DNA of 10,401 bases from Gammaproteobacteria bacterium. GTDB lineage: Bacteria > Pseudomonadota > Gammaproteobacteria > UBA6429. This document shows positions 1 through 7,097 of this stretch, piece by piece. The notes beneath the pieces are model-generated. The model was not told where the DNA came from. It searched no databases and saw only the letters and a program-made list of their open reading frames with translations. Both the position numbers and the translations under genes were made by a program. The stretch lies in assembly GCA_003232015.1 (NCBI GenBank), contig QIKU01000282.1:1-10401 (forward strand), in the 5' to 3' direction. Position 1 is the stretch's first letter; the number at the start of each line of letters is the position of its first letter.

Positions 1-171
<171 letters not shown>

Positions 172-192
172 TTAAAGATTTTAAAAATTTAA

Positions 193-2166
193 TTACAAAA
201 CAGATTCAACAGCTTTCACTACGTTTTCTACAGTGAAGCCAAATTCTTTAAATAACTCACCTGCTGGCGCTGATTCACCAAAGTGATCGATACCCACAAC
301 CGCATCTGCGTACTTGTACCAGGCATCGGTAACTGCCGCTTCTACCGCAACGGTTGGAACGCCTTTGATAAGTACTGAAGATTTGTACGCTGCATCTTGT
401 GCATCAAACAGGTTAGTGGATGGCATAGATACAACTCGCACCTTCTTACCCGACATGGCTTCAGCAGCACCGGTTGCTAATGCAACTTCAGAGCCTGTAC
501 CAATAATGATTGCATCCGGTGTGCCGTCACAATCTTTAAGGATGTAACCACCCCTGGCAATATCAGCAATTTGTGCATCCGTGCGCTCATTATGCGGCAG
601 ACCTTGACGAGAGAAGATCAATGTAGATGGACCGTCTTTACGTTCAATGGCCTGTTGCCAGCAAACCGCAGACTCAACAGCATCACATGGACGCCATACA
701 GCCATGTTAGGAATCATACGCAATGTAGGAATTTGCTCAACTGGCTGATGCGTTGGACCATCTTCACCCAGACCGATTGAGTCATGCGAATATACAAAGA
801 TACTTTGAATCTTCATCAAGGCAGCCATACGCAGTGCGTTACGTGCGTACTCAGAAAACATTAAGAAGGTTGCGCCGAATGGAATTAAGCCACCGTGTAA
901 CGTCATACCGTTCATGATTGCAGACATCGCAAACTCACGAACACCGTAATTCAGGTAGTTAGCTTCTTCGTTGTTGATCATTGGCTTGTAACCAGACCAT
1001 TCGGTCAGGTTTGAACAACCCAAATCAGCAGAACCACCAAACATTTCAGGAACCATGGGTGAGTAAGCTTCAATAGATGCTAATGATGCCTGACGTGTTG
1101 CCGGGCTTTTTGCATCCGCATTAACAGAAGCAATGTATTCAGCCGATTTTGCTGCCCAGTCTGCAGGTAAGTCACCGGCCATACGGCGTTCGTATTCCGC
1201 TGCTAATTCAGGGAATGCCGCTTTATACGCTGCAAACTTTTCATTCCATGCCGCTTCTGCTTTGGCGCCTTTTTCTTTGCAATCCCAACCGGCATAAACA
1301 TCGGCTGGCACTTCGAAAGGACCGTGATCCCAACCTAATGCCGCTTTAGTCAAATTAATTTCTTCTTCACCTAATGGCGCACCGTGACAGGCATGCGAAC
1401 CGGCCTTGTTTGGCGAACCAAAACCAATGGTTGTTTTACAACAAATCATAGTGGGTTTGTCGGTCATCGCTTTCGCCGTGTCAATTGCTTTTTGTAATGC
1501 TTTTGGATCATGTCCGTCAACATCCGCAATCACATGCCAGCCATAAGATTCAAAACGTTTAGGCGTATCATCAGTAAACCAGCCTTCAACGTGACCATCA
1601 ATAGAAATACCATTGTCATCCCAGAACGCAATTAACTTACCTAAACCCAAAGTACCGGCAAGTGAGCAAGCTTCGTGAGAGATACCTTCCATTAAGCAAC
1701 CATCACCGAGAAAAACAAAAGTATTATGATCAACAATGTTGTGACCTTTCTGGTTGAACTGGCCAGCTAATGCTTTTTCAGCAATCGCCATGCCCACACC
1801 ATTGGTAATACCCTGGCCCAATGGACCGGTGGTTGTTTCAACGCCGGGCGCATAACCGTACTCAGGGTGACCCGGTGTACGTGAATGTAATTGACGGAAG
1901 CTTTTCAAATCATCAATGGATAAGTCATAACCCGTTAAATGTAACAATGAGTAAATAAGCATCGAGCCATGACCGTTAGACAGAATAAAACGATCGCGGT
2001 TAGTCCAGTCTGGATTAGCTGGGTTGTGGTTCATATTGCTATTCCACAATACTTCGGCGATATCCGCCATTCCCATTGGAGCACCAGGGTGGCCTGAATT
2101 AGCTTTTTGCACGGCATCCATACTTAAAGCACGGATAGCATTAGCGAGTTCTCTACGTGATGACAT
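193..2166 (-). CDS. tkt: Transketolase
   Basis: Thiamine-diphosphate enzyme of 657 residues, close to the 663 of E. coli TktA. It moves two-carbon ketol units between sugar phosphates in the pentose phosphate pathway, and in the Calvin cycle if present. Visible landmarks are SGHPG with His26, NGHGS with His66, GPLGQG (114-119), the ThDP/metal motif from GDG (154-156) to DDNGISIDG (183-191), His261 in ACHGAP, the proton-relay Glu411 in [10 protein letters not shown], and [17 protein letters not shown] from His461. All three domains (PP, Pyr, C-terminal) are present and intact. The start at 2166 has an AAGGGAG ribosome binding site at 2174-2180. It is upstream of gap in a likely operon. I found no convincing promoter, but a 10-bp tandem repeat lies about 50 bases upstream. 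Codon use and composition match the neighbours. Confidence 0.98.
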   Translation of the reverse strand: MSSRRELANAIRALSMDAVQKANSGHPGAPMGMADIAEVLWNSNMNHNPANPDWTNRDRFILSNGHGSMLIYSLLHLTGYDLSIDDLKSFRQLHSRTPGHPEYGYAPGVETTTGPLGQGITNGVGMAIAEKALAGQFNQKGHNIVDHNTFVFLGDGCLMEGISHEACSLAGTLGLGKLIAFWDDNGISIDGHVEGWFTDDTPKRFESYGWHVIADVDGHDPKALQKAIDTAKAMTDKPTMICCKTTIGFGSPNKAGSHACHGAPLGEEEINLTKAALGWDHGPFEVPADVYAGWDCKEKGAKAEAAWNEKFAAYKAAFPELAAEYERRMAGDLPADWAAKSAEYIASVNADAKSPATRQASLASIEAYSPMVPEMFGGSADLGCSNLTEWSGYKPMINNEEANYLNYGVREFAMSAIMNGMTLHGGLIPFGATFLMFSEYARNALRMAALMKIQSIFVYSHDSIGLGEDGPTHQPVEQIPTLRMIPNMAVWRPCDAVESAVCWQQAIERKDGPSTLIFSRQGLPHNERTDAQIADIARGGYILKDCDGTPDAIIIGTGSEVALATGAAEAMSGKKVRVVSMPSTNLFDAQDAAYKSSVLIKGVPTVAVEAAVTDAWYKYADAVVGIDHFGESAPAGELFKEFGFTVENVVKAVESVL

Positions 2167-2214
2167 TGAATGTCTCCCTTAAGGTTTTAAAATCAAAAAT
2201 TTCTGTGTTTCTTT

Positions 2215-2234
2215 TATATTTAGCTATATTTAGC
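2215..2234. repeat. Perfect 10-bp tandem repeat upstream of tkt
   Basis: TATATTTAGC occurs twice in direct succession (2215-2224 and 2225-2234), reading GCTAAATATA twice on the tkt strand. The unit length equals about one DNA helix turn, so both copies face the same side of the helix, as in many activator or repressor sites. It starts 49 bases upstream of the tkt start codon. The regulator is unknown; replication slippage in AT-rich DNA is an equally simple explanation. Confidence 0.75.
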
Positions 2235-2245
2235 CCAGCATTTAC

Positions 2246-2266
2246 TTCGCTATAAATTCAAGCGAA
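2246..2266. repeat. Short inverted repeat upstream of tkt
   Basis: TTCGCT (2246-2251) and AGCGAA (2261-2266) form a perfect 6-bp inverted repeat around a 9-base AT-rich spacer. It could be an operator half-site pair or a weak hairpin. It has no adjoining T-run of terminator quality. Its place between the tandem repeats and the tkt start makes it a candidate regulatory site only. Confidence 0.4.
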
Positions 2267-2331
2267 AAGCCTGACCACACCGGCCTGTGTTTATTCACAA
2301 ACCAGTCTTTAATCAATCGGGTAAAACCCGC

Positions 2332-2370
2332 ATTTTGAACGCCAATATTTTGAACGCCAATATTTTGAAT
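2332..2370. repeat. 15-bp tandem repeat, 2.6 copies
   Basis: The unit ATTTTGAACGCCAAT occurs at 2332-2346 and 2347-2361, followed by a partial third copy, ATTTTGAAT, at 2362-2370. The two full copies are identical, which points to a recent slippage duplication. The copy number probably varies between strains. It lies in the long gap between the thioredoxin-like gene and tkt, and no function is evident. Confidence 0.8.
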
Positions 2371-2597
2371 GTTAACACCGCCTCTTTTTAGACGACTTAC
2401 ATAACTCGATTTAGTGCTAAAAGTGCTTAATCAACAACCCACACAAAATGAGCCGGCAATTTTCCCATTTATACCCCATGACAGCAAGCTCAAATAGGCC
2501 TAGATTCAAAATAAGTGGAAAACAGCGCCCGTATATATAAGGAGTATTAAGGGCCGGATAAGGGGGGTTAATCAGCTCAATAAGCGGTATCTGGTTA

Positions 2598-3152
2598 CTA
2601 ATCAACCCATTTGATTGAACACCCCATACTTGGGATTTGCTCCCTGGGGCCGTGCCCCGTTTGGGCAATTTGTTTCATGGCGGCAAATAAATCACGATGA
2701 ACGTCGCCTTCAGCGGTTTCCTTACGGCTAGCATCTAAACGGCCACGGTATTGCAGCTCCAGTTTGGCATTGTAGCCAAAGAAATCTGGCGTACAAACAG
2801 CCCCATAGGCCTTGGCAACCTGCTGAGTTTCATCCAGCAAATAGGGGAAAGAAAAACCTGCGCTATCGGCTATTTTTTTCATATTTTCGAATGAATCTTC
2901 TTCATACTGGCTGGGGTCATTCGACATAATGGCCACGCTATTAATGCCGAGTGACTTTAATTCCAGCGTATCACGCACAATCCGTTCAAGAATGGCTTTA
3001 ACATAAGGGCAGTGGTTACAAATAAACATCACCAGCAAGCCTTTTTCGCCAGCACAATCCTGTAATGACCAGATTTTACCGTCCACACCGGGTAACGAAA
3101 AATCAATGGCGGGTAAATCAAAATCGCACACCGGGGTTTCTAAACTGACCAT
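2598..3152 (-). CDS. Thioredoxin-fold (peroxiredoxin-like) family protein
   Basis: A 184-residue protein of the thioredoxin / AhpC-TSA superfamily, of the small bacterial branch usually annotated only as 'thioredoxin family protein'. The N-terminal segment resembles peroxiredoxins (DLPAIDFSLPGVDGK, residues 12-26). The active-site strand reads VMFICNHCPYVK, giving a CxxC pair at Cys45 and Cys48. A third cysteine precedes the conserved proline in AVCTPDFF (Cys120-Pro122), and the C-terminus PSMGCSIKWVD is a family signature with Cys178. There is no signal peptide or membrane segment, so it is predicted cytoplasmic. A thiol-disulfide oxidoreductase role is inferred; the substrate is unknown. 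The ATG at 3152 has an AAGGAG ribosome binding site just upstream. It is divergent from rsmJ and 431 bases upstream of tkt, so it is probably its own transcription unit. Confidence 0.9.
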   Translation of the reverse strand: MVSLETPVCDFDLPAIDFSLPGVDGKIWSLQDCAGEKGLLVMFICNHCPYVKAILERIVRDTLELKSLGINSVAIMSNDPSQYEEDSFENMKKIADSAGFSFPYLLDETQQVAKAYGAVCTPDFFGYNAKLELQYRGRLDASRKETAEGDVHRDLFAAMKQIAQTGHGPREQIPSMGCSIKWVD

Positions 3153-3243
3153 TGCTATTCTCCTTACAATATAAATATATCTTCGTGGGAAAGTGGCAGT
3201 ATAACGCCGAATAAATTGTCTGGCACGTCTAATCTGTTCCGTT

Positions 3244-3249
3244 TACAAT
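3244..3249 (+). promoter_or_regulatory. Candidate -10 element of rsmJ, very close to the start codon
   Basis: TACAAT at 3244-3249 is a good -10 match, ending only 6 bases before the rsmJ ATG at 3256. A start point 6-7 bases downstream would fall on the ATG itself. The -35 is weak: TTGTCT (3216-3221) is a good hexamer but 22 bases away, and at 17-bp spacing only TGGCAC is present. There is no Shine-Dalgarno sequence before the ATG. The transcript may therefore be leaderless. Confidence 0.35.
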
Positions 3250-3255
3250 TTCACC

Positions 3256-4029
3256 ATGAAAAATCTTGTAACTGTTTGCTTTGAATCTGAAAATCTGGCT
3301 GCCGTTGCAATCCCCTTTGCTGAGAAATATGCATTAGAAGTCAGCTCCGTCAATGCCGTATCAACCCCATTTATACTTTATTATAAGGATGTATTTGTTG
3401 AACTAGTTGATCGGCAAACCAATACTGCAATCCATGTGGATTTTTTAGCTGGCACACTGGCTCATCGCCGCCAGTACGGTGGCGGCAAAGGCCAGGCCAT
3501 TGCTAAAGCCATTGGTTTAAAACAACACAAACTTCCCTTAAGTGTGCTGGATGCCACTGCCGGTCTGGCAAAAGATGCCTTTGTATTAGCCTGTTTAGGC
3601 TGCGCGTTGACCCTGCTCGAGCAAAATCCGGTTATCGCTGAACTGGTTAAAAATGCATTAATTCGTGCAGAAAATGACGAGGCGTTCAAGGCCATTAAAG
3701 AGCAAGGGTTTGAGCTTATCAATGCCGATGCGGTCGAGTTTCTAAAAACAATACCCAACCCGCCCGATGTAATTTATATCGACCCGATGTACCCGGAACG
3801 AAAAAAATCGGCTGCGGTGAAAAAAAATATGCAAATTCTGCAAAAACTTGTTTCACACAATACCGATAAAACCATTAAAGAAACCACACTATTAAATCAG
3901 GCATTAATAACCGCCAAAAAACGCGTTGTAGTAAAACGCCCGAAAGGTGCGCCTTACCTAACGGATACGCAGCCCAGCATGAGCATCGAAAGCAAAATAA
4001 CCCGCTACGATGTGTATGTTTTAACTTAA
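3256..4029 (+). CDS. rsmJ: 16S rRNA (guanine-1516-N2)-methyltransferase RsmJ
   Basis: A 257-residue SAM-dependent methyltransferase that modifies G1516 of 16S rRNA in the small subunit. The family-specific run AHRRQYGGGKGQAIAKAIG (69-87) is followed by SAM-binding motif I, LDATAGLAKDAFVLA (98-112), an acidic residue after the next strand (LLEQNP, 120-125), the catalytic-region motif YIDPMYPERKKSA (174-186) and KRVVVKRPKGAPYL (222-235). The order and length match E. coli RsmJ (formerly YhiQ, 250 residues). The N-terminal start agrees with family length, but no ribosome binding site precedes it. It lies immediately upstream of metK, which makes its cofactor, yet metK has its own strong promoter starting 29 bases after the rsmJ stop. 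The only terminator seen downstream of rsmJ is the metK leader attenuator, so read-through from rsmJ would pass through the SAM switch too. Confidence 0.95.
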   Translation: MKNLVTVCFESENLAAVAIPFAEKYALEVSSVNAVSTPFILYYKDVFVELVDRQTNTAIHVDFLAGTLAHRRQYGGGKGQAIAKAIGLKQHKLPLSVLDATAGLAKDAFVLACLGCALTLLEQNPVIAELVKNALIRAENDEAFKAIKEQGFELINADAVEFLKTIPNPPDVIYIDPMYPERKKSAAVKKNMQILQKLVSHNTDKTIKETTLLNQALITAKKRVVVKRPKGAPYLTDTQPSMSIESKITRYDVYVLT

Positions 4030-4057
4030 AAAGCGAGGAAAATATCACTTATAAATT

Positions 4058-4085
4058 TTGACATCAGCGTCATAAGCACTATAAT
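4058..4085 (+). promoter_or_regulatory. Consensus sigma70 promoter of metK
   Basis: TTGACA (4058-4063) and TATAAT (4080-4085) are both perfect sigma70 hexamers, separated by 16 bases. Transcription should start near 4091-4093, one or two bases before the riboswitch P1 stem, giving a leader of about 130 bases. A strong constitutive promoter followed by an attenuator is a typical riboswitch layout: control is exerted after initiation. Confidence 0.9.
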
Positions 4086-4092
4086 CATCAAC

Positions 4093-4144
4093 AGCGCCGA
4101 TTTGAATTCAGATTGCGGGCGCTTAATAAGTACGGCTAAAGCGG
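4093..4144 (+). promoter_or_regulatory. SAM-II-like riboswitch aptamer in the metK leader
   Basis: The sequence follows the SAM-II (metA) aptamer layout as I recall it. Stem P1 is AGCGCC (4093-4098) with GGCGCU (4118-4123). The loop opens with the conserved GAUUU (4099-4103) and closes with AUUGC (4112-4116). A 3' linker rich in U and A (UUAAUAA) leads to GCUAAA (4135-4140) and GCGG. The H-type pseudoknot would pair C4116-G4135, G4115-C4136, U4114-A4138 and U4113-A4139, leaving U4137 free at the position that contacts the SAM adenine in the known structure. Loop and linker lengths are within one or two bases of the known example. metK makes SAM, so a SAM-repressed switch fits. SAM-II is best known from alpha- and betaproteobacteria. 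A covariance-model match was not run. Confidence 0.82.
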
Positions 4145-4183
4145 CGCACCTGTAACAGGTTCAGATTCCAAAAACCGCTTTAG
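4136..4183 (+). promoter_or_regulatory. Antiterminator formed by the riboswitch 3' strand
   Basis: CTAAAGCGG at 4136-4144 is perfectly complementary to CCGCTTTAG at 4175-4183 (9 bp) and identical to the 3' terminator arm at 4190-4198. The 5' copy can therefore replace the 3' copy and block the terminator. The enclosed segment contains a small hairpin, ACCTG-TAA-CAGGT (4148-4160). The same 4136-4144 bases are needed for the SAM-II pseudoknot, so ligand binding and antitermination should exclude each other. Confidence 0.8.
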
Positions 4184-4205
4184 TCATCGCTAAAGCGGTT
4201 TTTTT
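4170..4205 (+). terminator. Intrinsic terminator (attenuator) in the metK leader
   Basis: A 14-bp perfect stem, 4170-4183 paired with 4190-4203, with loop TCATCG and a run of seven T (4199-4205). It ends 18 bases before the metK ATG and just before its AAGGA ribosome binding site (4211-4215). Lying between a consensus promoter and the gene, it can only act as a conditional attenuator for metK, although it would also end read-through from rsmJ. Confidence 0.92.
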
Positions 4206-4223
4206 ATATAAAGGAATAAAATA

Positions 4224-5387
4224 ATGAGTGAATACCTGTTTACATCCGAGTCTGTGTCCGAAGGCCATCCAGATAAAGTCGCCGACCAAATTTCTGATGG
4301 TGTTTTAGATGCCATCCTGACACAGGACAAAACAGCACGGGTTGCCTGCGAAACCATGATTAACACCGGTATGGTGGTTCTGGCGGGTGAAATTACCACC
4401 AGCGCCTATGTTGATATGCAACAAGTGGTACGCGATACCATTAAAGAAATTGGCTATAACAGCTCGGATATGGGTTTTGATTATGGCTCCTGTGCGGTAC
4501 TCACCAGTATCGACAAACAGTCTGCTGATATTGCAATGGGCGTAGACGAAGCCGACGACAATGATAAAGAACAAGGTGCTGGCGACCAGGGGCTCATGTT
4601 TGGTTATGCCAGCAATGAAACCGATGTATTAATGCCTGCGCCGATCACCTTTGCCCACCGGCTGGTTAAACGCCAGGCCGAAGTACGTAAAAATGGCACA
4701 CTCGCCTGGCTGCGCCCGGATGCTAAAAGTCAGGTCACCTTCCGCTATGAAAACCATAAACCGGTCGGTATTGATGCGGTTGTGCTATCCACGCAGCACG
4801 ATGACGACATTGATAATAAGGCCTTACACGAAGCGGTAATGGAAGAAATTATCAAACCTGTTTTACCGGCAGAATGGCTGGATAAAAACACCCAGTATTT
4901 TATTAACCCAACCGGTCGTTTTGTGATTGGTGGGCCGGTAGGCGATTGCGGTTTAACGGGGCGTAAAATTATTGTCGATACTTACGGTGGCATGGCGCGA
5001 CACGGTGGCGGTGCGTTCTCGGGTAAAGATCCATCAAAAGTGGATCGATCAGCTGCCTATGCAGGGCGTTATGTTGCTAAAAATATTGTTGCTGCCGGTC
5101 TGGCTGAGCGTTGCGAAATTCAGATTTCCTATGCCATTGGTGTGGCCGAACCAACGTCGATCAGTGTTGAAACATTTGGCACCGGCAAAGTGGACAATGC
5201 ACGTATTGTTGCACTGGTGCGCGAACATTTTGATTTACGTCCACGCGGGATTGTTCATATGCTTGACTTGCTGCAACCGATATACCAGAAAACAGCGGCT
5301 TATGGGCATTTTGGCCGAGAAGATATCGACGTAAGCTGGGAACGTACGGATAAAGCGGGTGCACTGAAGGATGCGGCTGGGGTATAG
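4224..5387 (+). CDS. metK: S-adenosylmethionine synthase (methionine adenosyltransferase)
   Basis: A 387-residue enzyme (E. coli MetK has 384) that forms SAM from methionine and ATP, releasing phosphate and pyrophosphate; cytoplasmic and usually tetrameric. The N-terminus has [18 protein letters not shown], with His15 and Asp17 of the HPDK motif binding ATP phosphates and Mg. Signature 1, GAGDQG, is at 118-123, and signature 2, GGGAFSGKD, at 261-269, followed by [16 protein letters not shown]. All three domains are complete. The ATG has the ribosome binding site AAGGA 8 bases upstream. The leader contains a consensus promoter, a SAM-II-like aptamer and an attenuator, so expression should fall when SAM is plentiful. 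ahcY follows after 183 bases with its own leader and probably its own promoter. Confidence 0.99.
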   Translation: MSEYLFTSESVSEGHPDKVADQISDGVLDAILTQDKTARVACETMINTGMVVLAGEITTSAYVDMQQVVRDTIKEIGYNSSDMGFDYGSCAVLTSIDKQSADIAMGVDEADDNDKEQGAGDQGLMFGYASNETDVLMPAPITFAHRLVKRQAEVRKNGTLAWLRPDAKSQVTFRYENHKPVGIDAVVLSTQHDDDIDNKALHEAVMEEIIKPVLPAEWLDKNTQYFINPTGRFVIGGPVGDCGLTGRKIIVDTYGGMARHGGGAFSGKDPSKVDRSAAYAGRYVAKNIVAAGLAERCEIQISYAIGVAEPTSISVETFGTGKVDNARIVALVREHFDLRPRGIVHMLDLLQPIYQKTAAYGHFGREDIDVSWERTDKAGALKDAAGV

Positions 5388-5433
5388 AGTTAAAAGACAT
5401 ATATTCCAAATAGCACGATTCAAATAAACGTAC

Positions 5434-5439
5434 TATACT
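5434..5439 (+). promoter_or_regulatory. Candidate -10 element of the ahcY promoter
   Basis: TATACT at 5434-5439 is a good -10 match; a start about 7 bases on (near 5446) would place the SAH aptamer 15 bases into the transcript. The -35 region at 17-bp spacing (TAGCAC, 5411-5416) is poor and there is no extended -10, so an activator may be needed. No terminator was seen between metK and this point, so read-through from metK is also possible. Confidence 0.4.
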
Positions 5440-5460
5440 TACATTTCTAATTTCTACTGT

Positions 5461-5541
5461 CCTTTTTGAGGGGCGCTGCAGCGGAACTCGTTTTCGTCAG
5501 GCTCAGAAAAGGCAGATCCATTTACTGGATAAACGGCGCTC
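5461..5541 (+). promoter_or_regulatory. SAH riboswitch in the ahcY leader
   Basis: The conserved SAH-aptamer blocks appear in order: GAGGGGCGCUGC (5468-5479), CAGGCUC (5498-5504) and AACGGCGCUC (5532-5541). P1 pairs 5461-5470 with 5502-5512 (one bulged G). The pseudoknot P4 pairs GGGCGC (5471-5476) with GCGCUC (5536-5541), with a single G-U pair. The optional extra hairpin is ATCCA (5516-5520) with TGGAT (5526-5530). The family senses S-adenosylhomocysteine, discriminates strongly against SAM, and activates genes for SAH disposal; the gene directly downstream is ahcY, the SAH hydrolase. Sequence and context agree, so confidence is high without a covariance search. Confidence 0.93.
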
Positions 5542-5567
5542 ATTCTTATTTACTTTTAGGAGAATGA
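5540..5567 (+). promoter_or_regulatory. Hairpin enclosing the ahcY ribosome binding site (likely expression platform)
   Basis: TCATTCT (5540-5546) is perfectly complementary to AGAATGA (5561-5567). The 14-base loop plus the top of the stem holds the Shine-Dalgarno AGGAGA (5558-5563). The first two bases, 5540-5541, are also the last two of the SAH-bound pseudoknot P4. Ligand binding would shorten this stem from 7 to 5 bp and could expose the ribosome binding site. The pairing is visible; the switching mechanism is inference. Confidence 0.6.
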
Positions 5568-5570
5568 CGT

Positions 5571-6980
5571 ATGAACGCTGATTTTAGCGATTACAAAGTT
5601 GCCGATATTTCACTTGCTGAATGGGGCCACAAAGAAATCAAAATTGCTGAAACTGAGATGCCTGGCCTAATGGCACTTCGTGAAGAATTTGGCAAAGCTC
5701 AACCCCTCGCTGGCTGCCGCATTATGGGCAGTATCCACATGACCATCCAAACCGCTGTACTAATTGAAACCCTGATTGCGTTGGGTGCCGAAGTTCGTTG
5801 GGTTTCCTGCAACATATTTTCAACACAAGATCATGCCGCCGCTGCAATTGCAGCTCAGGGTATTCCTGTGTATGCATGGAAAGGTGAAACTATCGAAGAA
5901 TACTGGTGGTGTACCGAACAGGCTTTATTATGGCCGGATGGGAAATTACCTAATATGATTCTTGACGATGGTGGCGATGCCACGTTACTGGTTCACAAAG
6001 GTGTTGAGTTTGAAAAAGCTGGCGCGATTCCAGCAACAAAAGATGATGACAATGAAGAATACAAAGCCGTTCTTGATGTATTACGTCGCACGATTAAATC
6101 AGGTAAAAGTGTCTGGGGTAATATTGCTGACAGCGTTAAAGGTGTAACTGAAGAGACCACGACCGGTGTGCATCGTTTATATGAAATGCAGGAAAAAGGC
6201 GAATTATTATTCCCTGCAATGAATGTAAATGATTCGGCGACTAAATCTAAATTTGATAATTTATACGGCTGTCGTGAGTCTTTAATTGACAGTATCAAAC
6301 GTGCAACCGATGTGATGATTGCGGGGAAAATTGCAGTTGTTCTTGGTTACGGTGATGTCGGTAAAGGTTGTGCACAGGCATTTAAAGGCATGGGAGCAAC
6401 GGTTTGGGTTACAGAAATTGACCCAATTTGTGCATTACAGGCAGCAATGGAAGGCTATCGTGTTGTTGATATGAATGCAGCTTGTTCACAAGGTGATATT
6501 TTTGTTACCACCACCGGCAACATGAATGTTATCAACCATGACCACATGACAAAGATGAAAAATGAAGCGATTGTTTCCAATATTGGTCACTTCGATTCAG
6601 AAATTGATATTGCATCCCTTGAAAAATACGAGTGGTCAGAAATTAAACCCCAGGTTGATCATGTTATTTTCCCTGATGGTAAAAGAATTATCGTATTAGC
6701 TAAAGGGCGTTTGGTTAACTTAGGTTGCGCAACAGGCCACCCAAGTTTTGTTATGTCAGCTTCGTTCACCAACCAGGTAATGGCACAAATGGAATTTTTC
6801 AAAAATGCTGAAAACTATAAAAATGAAGTTTATATACTTCCAAAAATTCTTGACGAAAAAGTAGCGCGCTTACATTTGAAAAAAGTAGGTGCGCATTTAA
6901 GCACGTTATCGAAAGAACAGGCTGATTACATTAGTGTGCCGGTTGAAGGACCTTTCAAACCTAATCATTATCGTTACTAA
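5571..6980 (+). CDS. ahcY: Adenosylhomocysteinase (SAH hydrolase)
   Basis: A 469-residue NAD-dependent enzyme that reversibly splits SAH into adenosine and homocysteine, relieving product inhibition of SAM-dependent methyltransferases. Substrate-domain marks are [10 protein letters not shown] with His56, the strand [16 protein letters not shown] (77-92), LDDGGD (131-136), [10 protein letters not shown] (194-203) and [11 protein letters not shown] (220-230) with the conserved Lys. The NAD-binding Rossmann motif GYGDVGKG is at 259-266, followed by IGHFDSEID (338-346), and the C-terminus KPNHYRY supplies the Lys/Tyr that reach the neighbouring subunit's cofactor. It is the longer form, with an internal insertion around 150-190, compared with the roughly 430-residue animal enzyme. 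The ATG at 5571 has AGGAG 8 bases upstream, inside the riboswitch hairpin. metF follows after a repeat-filled gap of 164 bases. Confidence 0.99.
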   Translation: MNADFSDYKVADISLAEWGHKEIKIAETEMPGLMALREEFGKAQPLAGCRIMGSIHMTIQTAVLIETLIALGAEVRWVSCNIFSTQDHAAAAIAAQGIPVYAWKGETIEEYWWCTEQALLWPDGKLPNMILDDGGDATLLVHKGVEFEKAGAIPATKDDDNEEYKAVLDVLRRTIKSGKSVWGNIADSVKGVTEETTTGVHRLYEMQEKGELLFPAMNVNDSATKSKFDNLYGCRESLIDSIKRATDVMIAGKIAVVLGYGDVGKGCAQAFKGMGATVWVTEIDPICALQAAMEGYRVVDMNAACSQGDIFVTTTGNMNVINHDHMTKMKNEAIVSNIGHFDSEIDIASLEKYEWSEIKPQVDHVIFPDGKRIIVLAKGRLVNLGCATGHPSFVMSASFTNQVMAQMEFFKNAENYKNEVYILPKILDEKVARLHLKKVGAHLSTLSKEQADYISVPVEGPFKPNHYRY

Positions 6981-6989
6981 AGAAAGATA

Positions 6990-7023
6990 TTAACCACGAT
7001 GAACACAAAGGGCACGAAGAAAA
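6990..7023. repeat. Left arm of a 34-base inverted repeat with 9-base period
   Basis: It begins TTAACCAC and continues as CAC-purine units of 9 bases (CACGATGAA, CACAAAGGG, CACGAAGAA). It starts 9 bases after the ahcY stop. It matches the reverse complement of 7098-7131 at 27 of 34 positions, and four of the seven differences become G-U pairs in RNA. The element resembles a period-9 repeat seen between genes in many environmental bacteria, where it is often mis-annotated as TTKDTKNTK-type small proteins; this is from memory, not a search. Confidence 0.8.
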
Positions 7024-7088
7024 ATAGTTAGGCCTTTTGTGTTCCTCTTTTATTAATATTTACACATCCACATCAATCTCGTCGAACT

Positions 7089-7094
7089 TATAAT
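7089..7094 (+). promoter_or_regulatory. Candidate -10 element for metF between the repeat arms
   Basis: TATAAT at 7089-7094 is a perfect -10 hexamer lying in the loop between the two repeat arms. The best -35 is TCCACA (7067-7072, 4 of 6 matches, 16-bp spacing). TTTACA at 7059-7064 is a better hexamer but 24 bases away. If used, the transcript would start near 7101 and carry only the right repeat arm, which could not then fold with the left one. Confidence 0.35.
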
Positions 7095-7097
7095 ATC

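Larger units (their letters stand above)
2167..2597. other. 430-base non-coding gap upstream of tkt
   Basis: No credible gene lies here on either strand. The stretch is AT-rich and holds a 10-bp tandem repeat (2215-2234), a 6-bp inverted repeat (2246-2266), a small CGGGT/ACCCG hairpin (2318-2330) and a 15-bp tandem repeat (2332-2370). The tkt promoter should be here, because the next gene upstream is 430 bases away, but no clear -35/-10 pair was seen on the minus strand. The half nearest the thioredoxin-like gene (2380-2597) shows nothing recognisable. A small RNA or a decayed gene is possible but unsupported. Confidence 0.6.

Noticed and set aside
2532..2545. TATATATAAGGAG, looking like a -10 joined to a ribosome binding site on the plus strand
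   Set aside because: No ATG, GTG or TTG frame of useful length follows, only about 22 codons even from an ATT.
2417..2668. Minus-strand open frame of 83 codons overlapping the 3' end of the thioredoxin-like gene
   Set aside because: It overlaps a well-supported gene in another frame, matches no recognised family, lacks a ribosome binding site and has low-complexity composition. Treated as chance.
4190..4399. Minus-strand frame antisense to the metK start
   Set aside because: It overlaps the terminator and the strongly conserved metK N-terminus; a shadow frame with no family signature.
5564..5581. Five-codon upstream frame (ATG at 5564) overlapping the ahcY start, as a possible leader peptide
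   Set aside because: The ATG is inside or directly against the Shine-Dalgarno AGGAGA, too close for initiation; ahcY at 5571 has proper spacing.
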